64,000 bases of DNA. Source: Petrosia ficiformis (Eukaryota; Porifera; Demospongiae; Haplosclerida; Petrosiidae). The stretch is from positions 24,957,466 to 25,021,465 of the forward strand of contig OX345636.1 of NCBI GenBank assembly GCA_947044365.1, in the 5' to 3' direction. How positions within the stretch are numbered: position 1 is the first letter of the stretch; each line of letters begins with the position of its first letter. A model generated the notes under the pieces. The model made no database searches. It worked only from the letters and a program-made list of their open reading frames with translations, and was not told the origin of the DNA. Shown here piece by piece: positions 11,081 to 22,594 of the stretch. The position numbers were made by a program, and so were the translations under genes.

Positions 11081-11989
11081 GTTTTTGTGTTTTATTGTGA
11101 TAGTGTACTAAGTTCAGAAACACTTAGCTTTATTTGCATAATGTTCAATAACTGAAATTTCCATCCCAAGTCTTCTCTGTAAACACCACTACATTACATA
11201 TTATATTTATAATTTTTTTTTGCCTTTAAAATTGCCTAAGATGTAACGGAATATATCCACCAATCTGGATTTACAATTGTAATTATCATTTTCCAAAATC
11301 TTTGGTGCTTAATTCTGGTTGTAATGATTAGTATATGTTGGTGATTGACATAATTATTATACAAGCTGATCTGTAATCCAAAGAATAATGCAGGATTGAG
11401 GGCACAATTAAAGATAATGCAATACATGTTACATGTAAATAAGTAAATTAGTGTACAAGTAAGCAAATATTCGGTTACTTTGCTAGTAGCCTCACAGCGG
11501 ATACTTAGTATTCTTATTTTACTATTTTGTATTACAACTACAACATCATTTCTGTAAAATATATGAGTTAGTCTGGGTGCCCCACCCATTTGTTTATTGA
11601 GGAATGGTCTGGGAACACCACTATATCAAAGTTGTTCTGGCACACGTACAGCTATAGCATTATGCATTATTGCATACCGATTACTACTGAAAATAAGTCT
11701 ATTGATTGTTGTTAATAGCAATCCAGAAACACCAGTGTAGCAAGAGTAAGTTCAGTAACTATACCATACCCAAGCCTCTAATTGCATTCCTACATATATA
11801 ACAACTTTGATATACCAGATCATTTCTTGGTATATGAGTGAATGACGGGACAACCAGACTATGCATAAATGTGCTAGCCTACATCGACATCACCTCTTTG
11901 GGAGAAGCATAAATATTAATATTCTATTATAATTATACTTGTATTAAATATACTAGTCTATTTTCCTTAATCCTCTTTATTCATAAAAT

Positions 11990-14730
11990 AATACTACTAT
12001 TACACAGCCTATAGATTATAATTATTATAATAGAAAGCCTGTGATTAATTATACTTGTATTAAATGTATTAGTGTAATTTTCTTATTCCTTTATCTTTTT
12101 TTAATTCGAATGACTATATAACGTTAATTTTCTTTATCTGTAACCTTTTACTTTACTAATTTCTTTCTTTTTCAACTATATTTCTTGAAAATATTTTCAA
12201 ATTATCATTATAATTATTTCTTGAAAATATTTTCAAATTATCACTTTTTTCTACTATTTTTTTAATTGAATATACCGTTTTTGATGTCATTTATTTTCTG
12301 ATTAGCTATTTTCTACTGGTTTATTATCTGCACTTTTAATCATCATCATTGCTACCATGCGCTTATGCATCCTTTGCCGAAGTAAAAACAAAAACACTTT
12401 AAGTGTTTTGTTCAGTTTTTGTACATTATACAGAAGTAAAAAAATAGCATTGTAGTTCGTAGCTACATGAATTATTTAACAATTATTATTCATACATAAA
12501 AATAATATTTTGTATTATGTTATATAATAATGCTCACCTTCCACACGCCTCCCCTGGCAAGGACGAGTGCATGCATGCATGCTCCCCAGATCTCTGCTGC
12601 ACGTGCAGGAATTTCAGCTCACAGGAGCTTATGAGCGCCGCGGCGCTCATAAGCTTCTGATTATAAGCATGCGCCGTATTAACGATCTCAAGACGGAGAA
12701 GATTCTGCATGTACCAGGGACCCAGGACCAAGATGTGAAGGATGTGGATAGATCCGTCTTCTACCTGCAATGCAGTTTCACCCGGACTGACTTGTTTTTA
12801 TGGACTTCTCTTCTAAAAGGGAATCATTTTCATTGGGATTTCTCTCCTGCAAAGGACTCATCTTAGCCGTTACTTCATTGTTTTTGTGAATAATTATTTG
12901 AAATGTTGGTCTTAATTGTATTTTCACATATAGTAATTATCAATTTTAAGGAATTACTATCAGTAATAATTTGTTTTCTTAACCAAAATTAATAATTAAG
13001 AAAAATAAAGAAAATTCAATATATATATAATTTTCTTTATTTTTGATACTTAAAATGATAATAGAAAGCCTGTGATTAATTATATACCTGTGTATTAAAT
13101 ATACTAGTTATTTTTCTTAATCCTCTTTATATATTTTTGATTCATAATAATTATTTTAATGGAAAGCCTGTGTTTTATTATAATTGTATTAAATATACTA
13201 GTCTTAATCGTCTCTATATTCATAATAACTATTATAATAGAAAGCCTGTGATTAATTATACTTATGTTAAATATACTAGTCTATTTTTCTTAATTCTTTT
13301 TATTTTTGATTCATAATAATTATAATAATAGAAAGCTCATGATTAATTATACTAATGTACTATATAGTCTGCATGCTCCTTATCTTTTTCAATACCAATG
13401 ACTATATAACGTTAAAGTTCTTTGTCTATTACCTTTTTCTTTTTTTTAATCCATTGAATTAACTAATTTCTTTCTCTTTCAACTATATTTCTTGAAAATG
13501 TTTTCAAATTATCATTATAATAAAATTATTATTTCTTGAAAATATTTTCAAATTATCACTTTTTTCTTAATTAAATATACTATTTTATTTTCTGATTTGC
13601 TATTTTCTACTACTTTATTATCAGCATTTTTTATCATCATTGTTGCTACCATGCATGCATGCATCCTTTGGTGAAGTAAAAACAAAAACAGTATTTTGTT
13701 CAGTTTTTGTACATTATACAGAAGTAAAAAAAAAAATAGCATTGTAATTCGTATCTATCTATTCAATTATTTATACTATCCTGCACACGCCTCCCGGGGG
13801 AGGACGAGTGAATGCATGCATGCTACCAGATCTCTGCTGCACGTGCATGAATTTCAGCCCTGTATTATAAGCATGTGCCGTATTAATTAACGATCTCAAG
13901 ACGGAGAAGATTCCGCATGTACCAGAGACCCATGCAGGATCAAGATGTGAAGGATGTGGATAGATGGATAAAGATTCAAGACTTAAAGGTCATTTTTGTT
14001 CTTCTATGTGCATTCTTGCCACTATGTATATATGCATGATCATGCATAACTTAATTCCATGCATTTGTCTATATTAATTTGCATATTGTTTCTAATTCTC
14101 TCCCAGAAAACTCGTACTTACTATCTACCTGTCCATCTATCCACTCTCTACCTCATCACATTTTTACTTCAATAAAAGGTAAGTTGTTTCTCAATACTCC
14201 ATACTTTCTTCTTAAATATTAAATTTTATTGTGAACAGTATATTTACTACGTTTTCTTCCTGCACAGGTCTGTTTCTGATGATTTCGAGGTGCTATTGGT
14301 GTTCCCTTCTCGGAATTTGGATGCTCGTTTCTTCTAATCATAACAACCAGAGTTGGCCATCCCACCCTTTTTTTTCTTTTTTGGGGTGGCATGGTCCAAT
14401 CCTGCTTGCTAGGAGTATGCATGACAAATGAGTATATATACCAATGCTCAGGTTGGGGACGTCAGAGGTCTCTTCGAGTCACTGGATCCAGCTCTGTGTG
14501 GGGTAGTTCCAGTACATCTGGTATCTAGTGTTCCAGTTCCAGTCTACCTACTTCATCCAGTTGCAGTCTACTTCATCCTACAACTGGCCCCATGTGGGGC
14601 TTTTTCCAGCCATCCGTCTTTTACCTGCAATGCAGCTTCACCTGGACTGGCTCATTTTCATGGGCTCCTCTTCTACAAGGACTCGTCTTCAAGCATCAAT
14701 GCTCATCTTTAATGGCCGTTACTTCTTTGA
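11990..14730. repeat. Tandem duplication within the long-TIR element
   Basis: The block at about 12000-12870 recurs at about 13020-13990 and 14600-14730. Shared landmarks are TTTCTTGAAAATATTTTCAA, the TTGTACATTATACAGAAGTAAA block, ATCTCTGCTGCACGTGCA, GATCTCAAGACGGAGAAGAT and GTGAAGGATGTGGATAGAT. The GC-richer 12530-12870 and 14430-14730 parts have open frames on plus (12567-12866, 14428-14712) ending in related Phe/Leu/Ser-rich sequence, but no known domain. Confidence 0.6.
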
Positions 14731-14734
14731 AATA

Positions 14735-16250
14735 ATTATGTTTTTTTTTGTATTTTTTAATGATTATTTATTATTTCTTTGAAATGTTGTTCTTGTATTT
14801 TGAATTGCATTCTCAATTTTTTTTAGGAATTATCAGTAGTAGTGTAGACAACTTTATGATATTCTTTCAATGGGTCCTCCTAAAGGAGAAGAGGAAGAGT
14901 TTGTAACTCACCACTGTATGATGATTACATACATAAGTTGTATACATATATAACTAAAAGTGGTCATTATTGTCATACTAGTAGAAGGGCACACCACAGA
15001 GCTCTAACCTGGACATTCATCTCCTCTGTAAAAGACAACCTGAGGTTCGCTATCAGGATAAGCAATCTAATTTCTCCAGTTTGATTTTTTTGTTGCTATT
15101 GGTTATGTTTAATTTGTAAATGTAAGCATCACCCCTTGACACAAATGGACGTTACATATAGGACTGAAATCGTTTGGAAACTATGAGAAAAGAAAACACA
15201 TAATATATTAATTGATGGAACAAGACATACTTATGGAGAATAAAGTATCCATTTGTGGTGTTCCGCATTCATTAATTAAGGATGAGTTTCTCATGCCTGA
15301 AACACAACTATTATACTAGACTATTATAGTTATTATTTTAATTATACTGAGCCAATTCGTCATAAAAAAAGCTACACACTACTACTAACATGCTATTTGG
15401 TATGAGTATTACATGTACTTAGATGTGCATATGATTTTTTGGGGACATCTCAATAATTAACTTTTTAGTGTTATATAAATTATACAATACATACAGTATA
15501 CTTCTTGGCCAAGTTACATTGAATACCAGCTTGCAGATCCTCATCCACACAGGACTAATATAATAACATTGACTATCAAGATCATTCTGAAGATGAGAAC
15601 ATGCTTCACTCTGTAGGAGAGAAAATACATCTATAACTCAATAATTTGTCATAAGTCATAAGTCACAAGTCAATGTCATAAGATTAATACATGACAGACA
15701 TTGGGTCAATTACAATGCAGTGCAATAGGTAATATTACTATTGCTGCCTATGTCAATTATACTTTTATGGATTACTATAGCATTGAGGTTTCTTTGAAAT
15801 TCTTTCATGTTTTAAACTAAATGACCATTTAAATTTAATGGTAAGTTTGCACCTTTCTGGCCAAACAAATTTCCCTCGAATACTAAAATGTCTCTCTACT
15901 GCACTCCTATAAATAAACATAATTATTAATATTACTTGATGTCAATTACAATTACTAATACTATTTTAATTATCCATTACTATTGCTAATACCGTAATCT
16001 TTACTATTACTATTATTTAATACTGTCACCCCATGTCTGATACATGATTATATAATAACATATATGTACTACAGTGTATATAGACACAAAAAAATAGGAA
16101 GAATAATTACATGTAAATGGTAAAAACATTGTTGATCTATCAAAACTAAAAAATACTGTTTCCAAGGTCAAGGTAAGGGTGAATGGCCTTGTATTAATAT
16201 TAATTATGTCAACTCTTCTTTTAAAGTTTGCATTTTGAATTTAGAAAACA
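14735..16250. other. Gene-free interior of the long-TIR element
   Basis: AT-rich sequence with no supported exon, RNA gene or recognisable transposon protein on either strand. Confidence 0.5.
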
Positions 16251-16363
16251 TACAAATTGATGCCTGTGTACATGAATACTCACTTCAGTATCTGGACATT
16301 TGAGATAGAAAGTAGTAGTTATATTGTTACCAACTGCATGTATTGTTATATTCCATTACTCCA

Positions 16364-16712
16364 GTTCCAGTCTACCTCATCCATTACTCCAGTTCCAATC
16401 AACCTCATCCAGTGCTCTACTTCATCCATTACTCCAGTTCCAATCTACCTCATCCAGTGCTCTAGTTCCAGATCCATTACTCCAGTTCCAGTCTACCTCA
16501 TCCATTACTCCAGTTCCAGTTTACCTCATCCAGTGCTCTAGTTCCAATCTACCTCATCCATTACTCCAGTTCCAATCTACCTCCTCCATTACTCCAGTTC
16601 CAATCTACCTCCTCCATTACTCCAGTTCCAATCTACCTCATCCATTACTCCAGTTCCAATCTACCTCATCCATTTCTCTAGTTCCAGCCATACCTCATCC
16701 ATTACTCCAGTG
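16364..16712 (+). repeat. 28-bp minisatellite, about 12 units
   Basis: The unit is approximately ATTACTCCAGTTCCAATCTACCTCATCC. Variants alternate ATTACTCCAG with AGTGCTCTAG, and CATCC with CTCC. Two forward frames are open across it because the unit has no stop in them, giving Ser/Pro/Thr/Leu/Gln-rich products of 94 and 180 residues. Related sequence without a clear array is at 14505-14580. I regard the open frames as by-products of the repeat. Confidence 0.9.
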
Positions 16713-16767
16713 CATAAGACTTTTATTTGCCTGTAAGTTTATTGCTGTTTTTTTTTGTACATTTTTT

Positions 16768-16978
16768 TTAACCCTTAGAGGACTGATGTCACATATATGT
16801 GACGTTTCACCCCTATGTGTTTCTGAGTGTGTTCCTAACGTTACGAAGCCCTCCAAATGCTTGTAATTGGTGCCAGGCACAAGTCTATGAAAATGGCAAA
16901 AAAAATATATGCAATAGAGTCGCCAGTGTTGGAAATGGGAAGAAATTTGAAAAACAAGCTCAGTGCTGTAAGAGTTAA
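16768..16978. mobile_element. TTAA-flanked piggyBac-like MITE (CCCTTAGAG ends)
   Basis: TTAA then CCCTTAGAGGACTGATGTC at the left; CTCAGTGCTGTAAGAG then TTAA at the right. CCC-starting ends with TTAA duplication are typical of piggyBac. A larger member with the same ends and extra internal sequence is at 54364-54966. Confidence 0.75.
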
Positions 16979-18608
16979 TTAATTGATTACTCTTTTTTTT
17001 ATTTTTAAGAAAATAGTAGAAAAAAGTGATAATTTGAAAATATTTTCAAGAAATATAGTTGAAAAAGAAAGAAATTAGTTGGATTATGAAAAGTAAAAGG
17101 TTACAGAAGAAGAAAATTAACATTATAATAGTCATTCGTATTGAAAAAAGATAAATGAATAACACCAATACATTTAATAATTAATCACAGGCTTACTATT
17201 ATAGTATAATCTATAGACTGTGTAATAGTAGTATTATTTTATGAATCATCAAAAATAAGGAGGATTAAGGAAAATAGACTAGTATATTAATTTTAATACA
17301 ATTATGATTATAATAGAATATTAATTTTTATGCTTTTCCCAAAGAGGTGATGTTGATGTAGGCTAGTAGTGTCCACATTTATGCATAGTCTGGTTGTCCC
17401 TCCATTCACTTACCAAGAAATGATCTGGTATATCAAAGTTGTTATATATGTAGGAATGCAATTAGAGGCTTGGGTATGGTATAGTTACTGAACTTACTCT
17501 TGCTACACTGGTGTTTCAGGATTGCTATTAACAACAATTAATATAGACATGTCTTATTTTCAGTTGTCATCGGTATGCAATACTGCATAATGCTATAGCT
17601 GTGCCAGAGCAACTTTGATATAGTGGTGTTCCCAGACCATTCCTCAATAAACAAATGGGTGGGGCACCCAGACTAATTCATTTACAGAAATGAGGTTGTA
17701 GTTGTAAGGCTAGTAGTTGTGAGGCTACTAGCAAAGTAACCAAATTTGTTATTTGCTCTAACATAATTACTTGTACACTAATTTTCTTATTTACATGTAA
17801 CATGTATTGCATTAGGATTAATTGTGCCCTCAATCCTGGATTATTCTTTGGGTTACGGATCAGCTTGTATAATAATTATATCAATCACAATGACTTACTA
17901 CCAGACACTAATCATTACAACATCAAAGATTTTGGAAAATGATAATTACAATTATAATTACAACAATCCAGATTGGTGGATATATTCCTTAGTGCGTTGT
18001 TACATCTTAGGCAATTTTAAAGGTAAAAAAAAAGTTTATAAATATAATATGTAATGTGGTGACGTTTACAGAGAAGACTTGGGATGGAAATTTCAGTTAT
18101 TGAACATTACGCAAATAAAGCTAAGTGTTTCTGAACTTAGTACACTTATCACAATAAAACACAAAAACTACTAGTCTTTCTTACTTTAGTTATGTATCTT
18201 TATGTACTTTGGTTATATTATCGCCGCATAGATGGCAAACAAGACACACTGAATCTTCTACCAAAGAGTCAAGAAAGACATGGGCATCTTTATTCGAGCC
18301 AGGTTTGGCGTTATTTTGTTAAAGAGATAGACAGATAGATAAAATTTTATTTGTCTACAGGAATGCTGTATCTACTAAACCAGTAGATTTTCATACAGGT
18401 CTTGGAAACAACAAAAGAAAAAATAAATAAGAAATAATATTATATATAATTAAAACAAATTTAAATTCTTTAAATTAAAATTTTTTTGAATACACCCAAA
18501 CTTTTAACAGCTTATATAGAACCTGGTAAGGAATTATAACATCGAGCCCCTTGATATTCAAAAGATGTATGATAGAAAGTTGTTAAGGGTCATTTCAAGT
18601 GAAGATTA

Positions 18609-19387
18609 TCAGCTCCACATGTTGAAGAGTAGTTTGAATTTTGAACAGAGTTCTAAGTAAACTTTGAGCATGTATACTTGGGTGCCATGTTGAGTAGACA
18701 TCTGTGAACCTGAGATAGCATAGCATTGTGCCTTCTCTGCTCCAGTGTGATCCATCCCAGATACTGTCTCAATGGCTGACTTGAGGTTTGGAATTCTATT
18801 TATCAACATGGCTCCACAGTGGTGCCACGCCACAGAGCAATAATCCAGGTGTGGGAGAATGAATGACTGATATAGCAGCTTCCTTACGATCCTGCCCTCC
18901 TTATAGCAGCCAGTTGAGCTAGGCACTTATGATGTACACTTTGTATGTGCAACTTCCAGTCAAGATACTTATCTATTCGAACACCAATATATTGCACACA
19001 TTCTTGCTTCACTAACACATCACCATCAATCCTGACTTCAACACTCTGTGCCTTCCACTGATTTCTCCTTCTATAAAGAACCATTAGCTGAGTCTTGGCT
19101 ACATTCGTCTTCAGTTTGTTTGCATTAATCCATGTATCTACCCTCCTGAGGTCTCCTTCGAGCTTGGTACTAACACCGCAAGGATCTTTGTTTGAGGTGT
19201 AGATAGCCGAATCATCAGCATAGAGATTGACTGTGCAATGATCTGCAGCATCAGGTAAGTCATTTACAAATATTGTGAATAACAGAGGGCCTAGAATTGA
19301 TCCCTGAGTAACCCCTTTCACAATATATTTGTTGGTGACAATAATATTTATACATAAGCTGCATACCTGTGTGTCTTCAAAAGTCAA
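18609..19387 (-). pseudogene. Non-LTR retrotransposon reverse transcriptase fragment
   Basis: The minus strand contains RT motif B (GVTQGSILGPLLF), motif C NLYADDSAIY, and the downstream region HIQSVHHKCLAQLAAIRRAG, then after a frame change RKLLYQSFILPHLDYCSVAW, typical of the RT thumb and post-RT region of jockey/CR1-like elements. The fingers, motif A, endonuclease and ORF1 are missing. The two frames overlap at 18884-18926, indicating a frameshift. A dead 3' fragment. Confidence 0.88.
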
Positions 19388-19639
19388 TTAACCTTAATTT
19401 GTCTACAGAGTCTGTTTGTTGCCAACGACTATGCAAAACTACTATCTGGATTTATAATACATTATAATTATTGTAATTTTCTTGAGTATTTTGATACTAA
19501 ACCACGTGGTTGTCAGAAAATAGTTTATGATGGGTTTTGTTCACCCTATTGTTTTTACTGTGCGGTGAGACTTAAAAATCATCGAATTGAAGGCGGAGTT
19601 TGGGAATATCAAAGGTTTGTTTAATATTAAGCTTTTTAG

Positions 19640-19870
19640 CATATATCTTGTGAGGCAACTGTGGACATTCTGAATATACATGTAAAATGGATCAGATTGT
19701 TTCGACCTACTGAAAGTAGAGTAATTCTCTTGCACATGTCTAGTACCTCAAGAGGCACTACTGATAGATACTATTAGAGCTTTCAGAATTGGACTTCAAT
19801 CACAAACAGATGTAATTGCAAAGCTGAAATACTTACTCTAAGTTATATCAGACTGTCTTCATCATTTCAA
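19640..19870 (+). repeat. Second copy of the repeat at 2510-2840
   Basis: Shares CAACTGTGGACA, GATTGTTTCGACCTACT, ACATGTCTAGTACCTCAAGAGG and AGAGCTTTCAGAATT with 2520-2760. The coding segment seen after the first copy is absent here. Confidence 0.7.
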
Positions 19871-20233
19871 GTACAATAAGTACCTCCAGAATCAAAGTAG
19901 AATGAGCTGTAGTAAATTCAGGTAGACAACATACATACATACATGTACATAAATATATAATACATATATACATGCATAGTTGCATAGAGTTTATGCGATG
20001 ACATAATCAAACACGTTCAAAAAAATAGCAACCGTTGCTACGAATTATCTTGAGTGGCAAAAGTGCAAGCCACGAGTTCTCACTGTTACAGTCCCAGAGA
20101 GTTAGGGTATATGTATATACCGTATAGCTGGTATTTTTAACGTGGAATTTATTTTCGCTTAAATTCGCGGTCAATTAAGAAACGCGAAAATAACATTGCG
20201 TGAAACTTTTTATCCAGTGAATATTTAGAACAT

Positions 20234-21802
20234 TTGACATTTCATACCGTATATATTTCCACCACGTGTGTGCAACATCGTTGTCTACTGATGTCTATCC
20301 TTCAATATCTAAAGCCTATTTCGAAACCAACTACTACTCCTGATGGTCTCCCGTGTCCGATGGGATCATTGTCAGCTGTTATTGCACCAGCAGCCATAGA
20401 AGCAGCAAACAGCCTGGTTCGAGAAGTCCAACAGCAAAAGAAAACCGTGGCTAGAGGCCCCTATCATAAACTCTCCCCAGCTCTACGAGCGAATATAGGA
20501 AAGTATGCCTGTGAGAATGGTGTGTGTGCTGCAGTGAGGCACTTTTCTCACCGGTTGGAAAAATCCTTAAATGAGAGCACAGTTCGATCTATCAAAAAAG
20601 CATATCTTATAGAGGTAGGCCAAAAAAGAAGATCTGATGAGACAGTGATTGTACTTCCACCTCAAAAGCGTGGACGTTCTCTGCTGCTTGGAGAGAAATT
20701 GGATGACCAGGTGCAAAGATATCTTAAAAAAGTGAGAGAATGTGGTGGAACTGTTAACACAGCTATCACTATTGCAGGTGCTAAGGGCCTACTGCTAAAG
20801 CAAGACAGAACTCGACTTCAGGAATATGGTGGTCCACTAACTCTTTCCAAAGCTTGGGCCAAATCTCTGTTGTTAAGAATGGGATTTGTAAAGCGACGTG
20901 GAACTACCAAGAGTAGAGTGATAGTTGACAACTTTGATAGAATTAAGAAAGATTTTCTTGCTGAAATCACATCTACAGTAGAAATGGAAGAAATCCCCCC
21001 GGAACTTATTTTTAACTGGGATCAAACAGGCATCCATTTAGTACCAGTATCATCTTGGACAATGGAACGTCAGGGAGCAAATCGTGTGGAAATTGCTGGA
21101 TTAACAGATAAAAGACAGATCACTGCAGTGTTTTGTGGAAACATGAATGGTGAATTCCTACCAATCCAGCTGATTTATGCTGGCAAAACAAAGCGATGCC
21201 ATCCTCGATTTGAATTCCCGGAGGACTGGCATGTAACTCATAGTTCAAAGCATTGGTCGAATGAGAACACTATGCTCGACTACATAGACCATATTATTGT
21301 TCCGTTTGTGCAGAGGGTAAGGGATGACCTTAAGGTGGGTAGTGAGCAAGCAGCCTTGGCACTTTTTGATAATTTCAAAGGCCAAATGACTAAAGAAGTT
21401 TTTCAACACCTGGAAGATCATAACATTCATTCAGTGCTAATACCAGCTAATTGCACTGATAAATTGCAACCAATGGATGTGTCAGTGAACAGAGCAGCAA
21501 AGGCATTTCTTGAAAGAGAGTTCCAAGACTGGTATTCAAAGGAAATTTTGAAGCAGATGAATGACAAAGATAACGAACCTATTCCTGTTAATTTAACATC
21601 TGTAGAGATGAAGCACATTGGAGCACAGTGGCTTGTGAGGCTCTTCGAACACATTTCTAACAACCCACATCTTATCATAAATGGTTTCATCACAGCTGGA
21701 ATAACAGATGCTTTTGATGATGCCCACAAAGAATGTGATATCAAAGAGTACGAGTGTAGCTCAGAGGAAGAAATATCAAGTGAAGCTGTATTTTCCGATT
21801 AA
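20234..21802 (+). CDS. Pogo-like DDE transposase
   Basis: An open frame of up to 522 residues; the likely start is one of the first Met codons, such as the MSILQYLKP Met. N-terminal part: Leu/Ala-rich, then basic residues around KKTVARGPYHKLSPALRA, probably the helix-turn-helix DNA-binding region. The catalytic DDE_1 domain follows at residues ~240-450: NWDQTGIH with the first Asp, ALALFDNFKGQ with the second Asp, and PANCTDKLQPMDVSVNRA with the third acidic site region, as in pogo/Tigger transposases. The C-terminus is acidic (CSSEEEISSE). No stops or frameshifts. It would bind the TIRs and catalyse cut-and-paste transposition at TA. The sequence looks functional; expression is unknown. Confidence 0.9.
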   Translation: MTFHTVYISTTCVQHRCLLMSILQYLKPISKPTTTPDGLPCPMGSLSAVIAPAAIEAANSLVREVQQQKKTVARGPYHKLSPALRANIGKYACENGVCAAVRHFSHRLEKSLNESTVRSIKKAYLIEVGQKRRSDETVIVLPPQKRGRSLLLGEKLDDQVQRYLKKVRECGGTVNTAITIAGAKGLLLKQDRTRLQEYGGPLTLSKAWAKSLLLRMGFVKRRGTTKSRVIVDNFDRIKKDFLAEITSTVEMEEIPPELIFNWDQTGIHLVPVSSWTMERQGANRVEIAGLTDKRQITAVFCGNMNGEFLPIQLIYAGKTKRCHPRFEFPEDWHVTHSSKHWSNENTMLDYIDHIIVPFVQRVRDDLKVGSEQAALALFDNFKGQMTKEVFQHLEDHNIHSVLIPANCTDKLQPMDVSVNRAAKAFLEREFQDWYSKEILKQMNDKDNEPIPVNLTSVEMKHIGAQWLVRLFEHISNNPHLIINGFITAGITDAFDDAHKECDIKEYECSSEEEISSEAVFSD

Positions 21803-21951
21803 AAAGTAATTAGGCCTATTATACTCACTATAATATCACTTATCATGAAATTAAAAAAATTTGTGATAACACTAATGAATGAACCAATATGTTATATAAT
21901 AATAAATACATAATTATGATATATAAAATGATTAACATAAAATTCAGCTAG

Positions 21952-22313
21952 CTAATTAATTAACCTAGCTACTTTCTTTGCTTCACTACTAAATGTAAGT
22001 TTACACGGTATCTCTAGACCACCTTGAGGAAGATCAGAGGAATAGCGTTGTCTGCCTGTCACTCGACAGATGATAACTCCTCCTCTCCTGATAAACAGAG
22101 AACAAACACGTGAGATCATTCTTGGTAGATGACCTACTATTTCTCCATTTTTGAAAACAGCAACGGCGTAGCGGTCTTTTGGGTTAGTAGTCTCCCTCTT
22201 ACATTCGAGTTCTTCATCGATTACTGCCTTCCAAAAGTCCTTATAAACATGGTAGCCACGAACACAACAATTTCTCTCAACAATTACATTTATAACTGTA
22301 TCACGTGGTGAAA
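21952..22313 (-). pseudogene. HIRAN-like domain frame inside the pogo element
   Basis: The minus strand is open for about 120 codons. Visible landmarks are RGYHVYKDFW, NPKDRYAVAV, GEIVGHLPRMIS, FIRRGGVIICRVTGR and DLPQGGLEIPCKL. The pattern (conserved N-P-x-D-x-x-A-V followed by G-x-x-V-G-H-L-P) is that of HIRAN domains, which bind 3' DNA ends in HLTF/Rad5. The closest forms I know are short proteins associated with invertebrate and fish transposons. No ATG lies upstream of the domain within the element before a stop, so the start is lost or spliced. It lies tail to tail with the transposase gene. Confidence 0.65.
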
Positions 22314-22594
22314 TTTAATTTTCGCGTGCGTCATTACGTCGCGAATATTTGCTCCGCGAAATACATCAACTATTAGAACTTTTTCTCTTACCGCGAATTT
22401 TTATGTCCACGAAATAAACCAGCTATACGGTATCTTAGCAGCAACTAGAACTGATCATTATGAAAACAGGATGAATTTATATATACACTTAAAAATCATA
22501 TTGTCTGGAAATACAATGACTAAACAATAGTGGCTACATAATTACAATAAAGTATGAACACGACTAATGTTTATGGAGCCAATGTTCTGGAGTC

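Larger units (their letters stand above)
11082..18172. mobile_element. Candidate 7.1-kb transposon with ~1.2-kb terminal inverted repeats
   Basis: 11082-12250 is matched in reverse complement by 16985-18172. Outer ends read TAGTTTTTGTGTTTTATTG and CACAAAAACTA. Identity is high for most of the arm, including the block GGAACACCACTATATCAAAG near 11610 and its mirror near 17610. The interior holds a tandem duplication, a minisatellite and a TTAA MITE. No transposase is visible, so it is non-autonomous or a foldback duplication. A clean target-site duplication could not be defined. The open frames in the arms (for example 11236-11589) are not recognisable proteins. Confidence 0.65.
20120..22430 (+). 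mobile_element. Pogo-like Tc1/mariner transposon, nested, apparently intact
   Basis: Flanked by TA on both sides (20118-20119 and 22431-22432), with terminal inverted repeats CCGTATAGCTGG and inner partly matching TTCGCGGT blocks. It carries an uninterrupted DDE transposase gene on plus and a HIRAN-like reading frame on minus. Insertion into the left side of the ISL2EU-like element makes it younger than that element. Confidence 0.88.

Noticed and set aside
21427..21744. 105-codon frame on the minus strand
   Set aside because: Antisense shadow of the well-supported pogo transposase.
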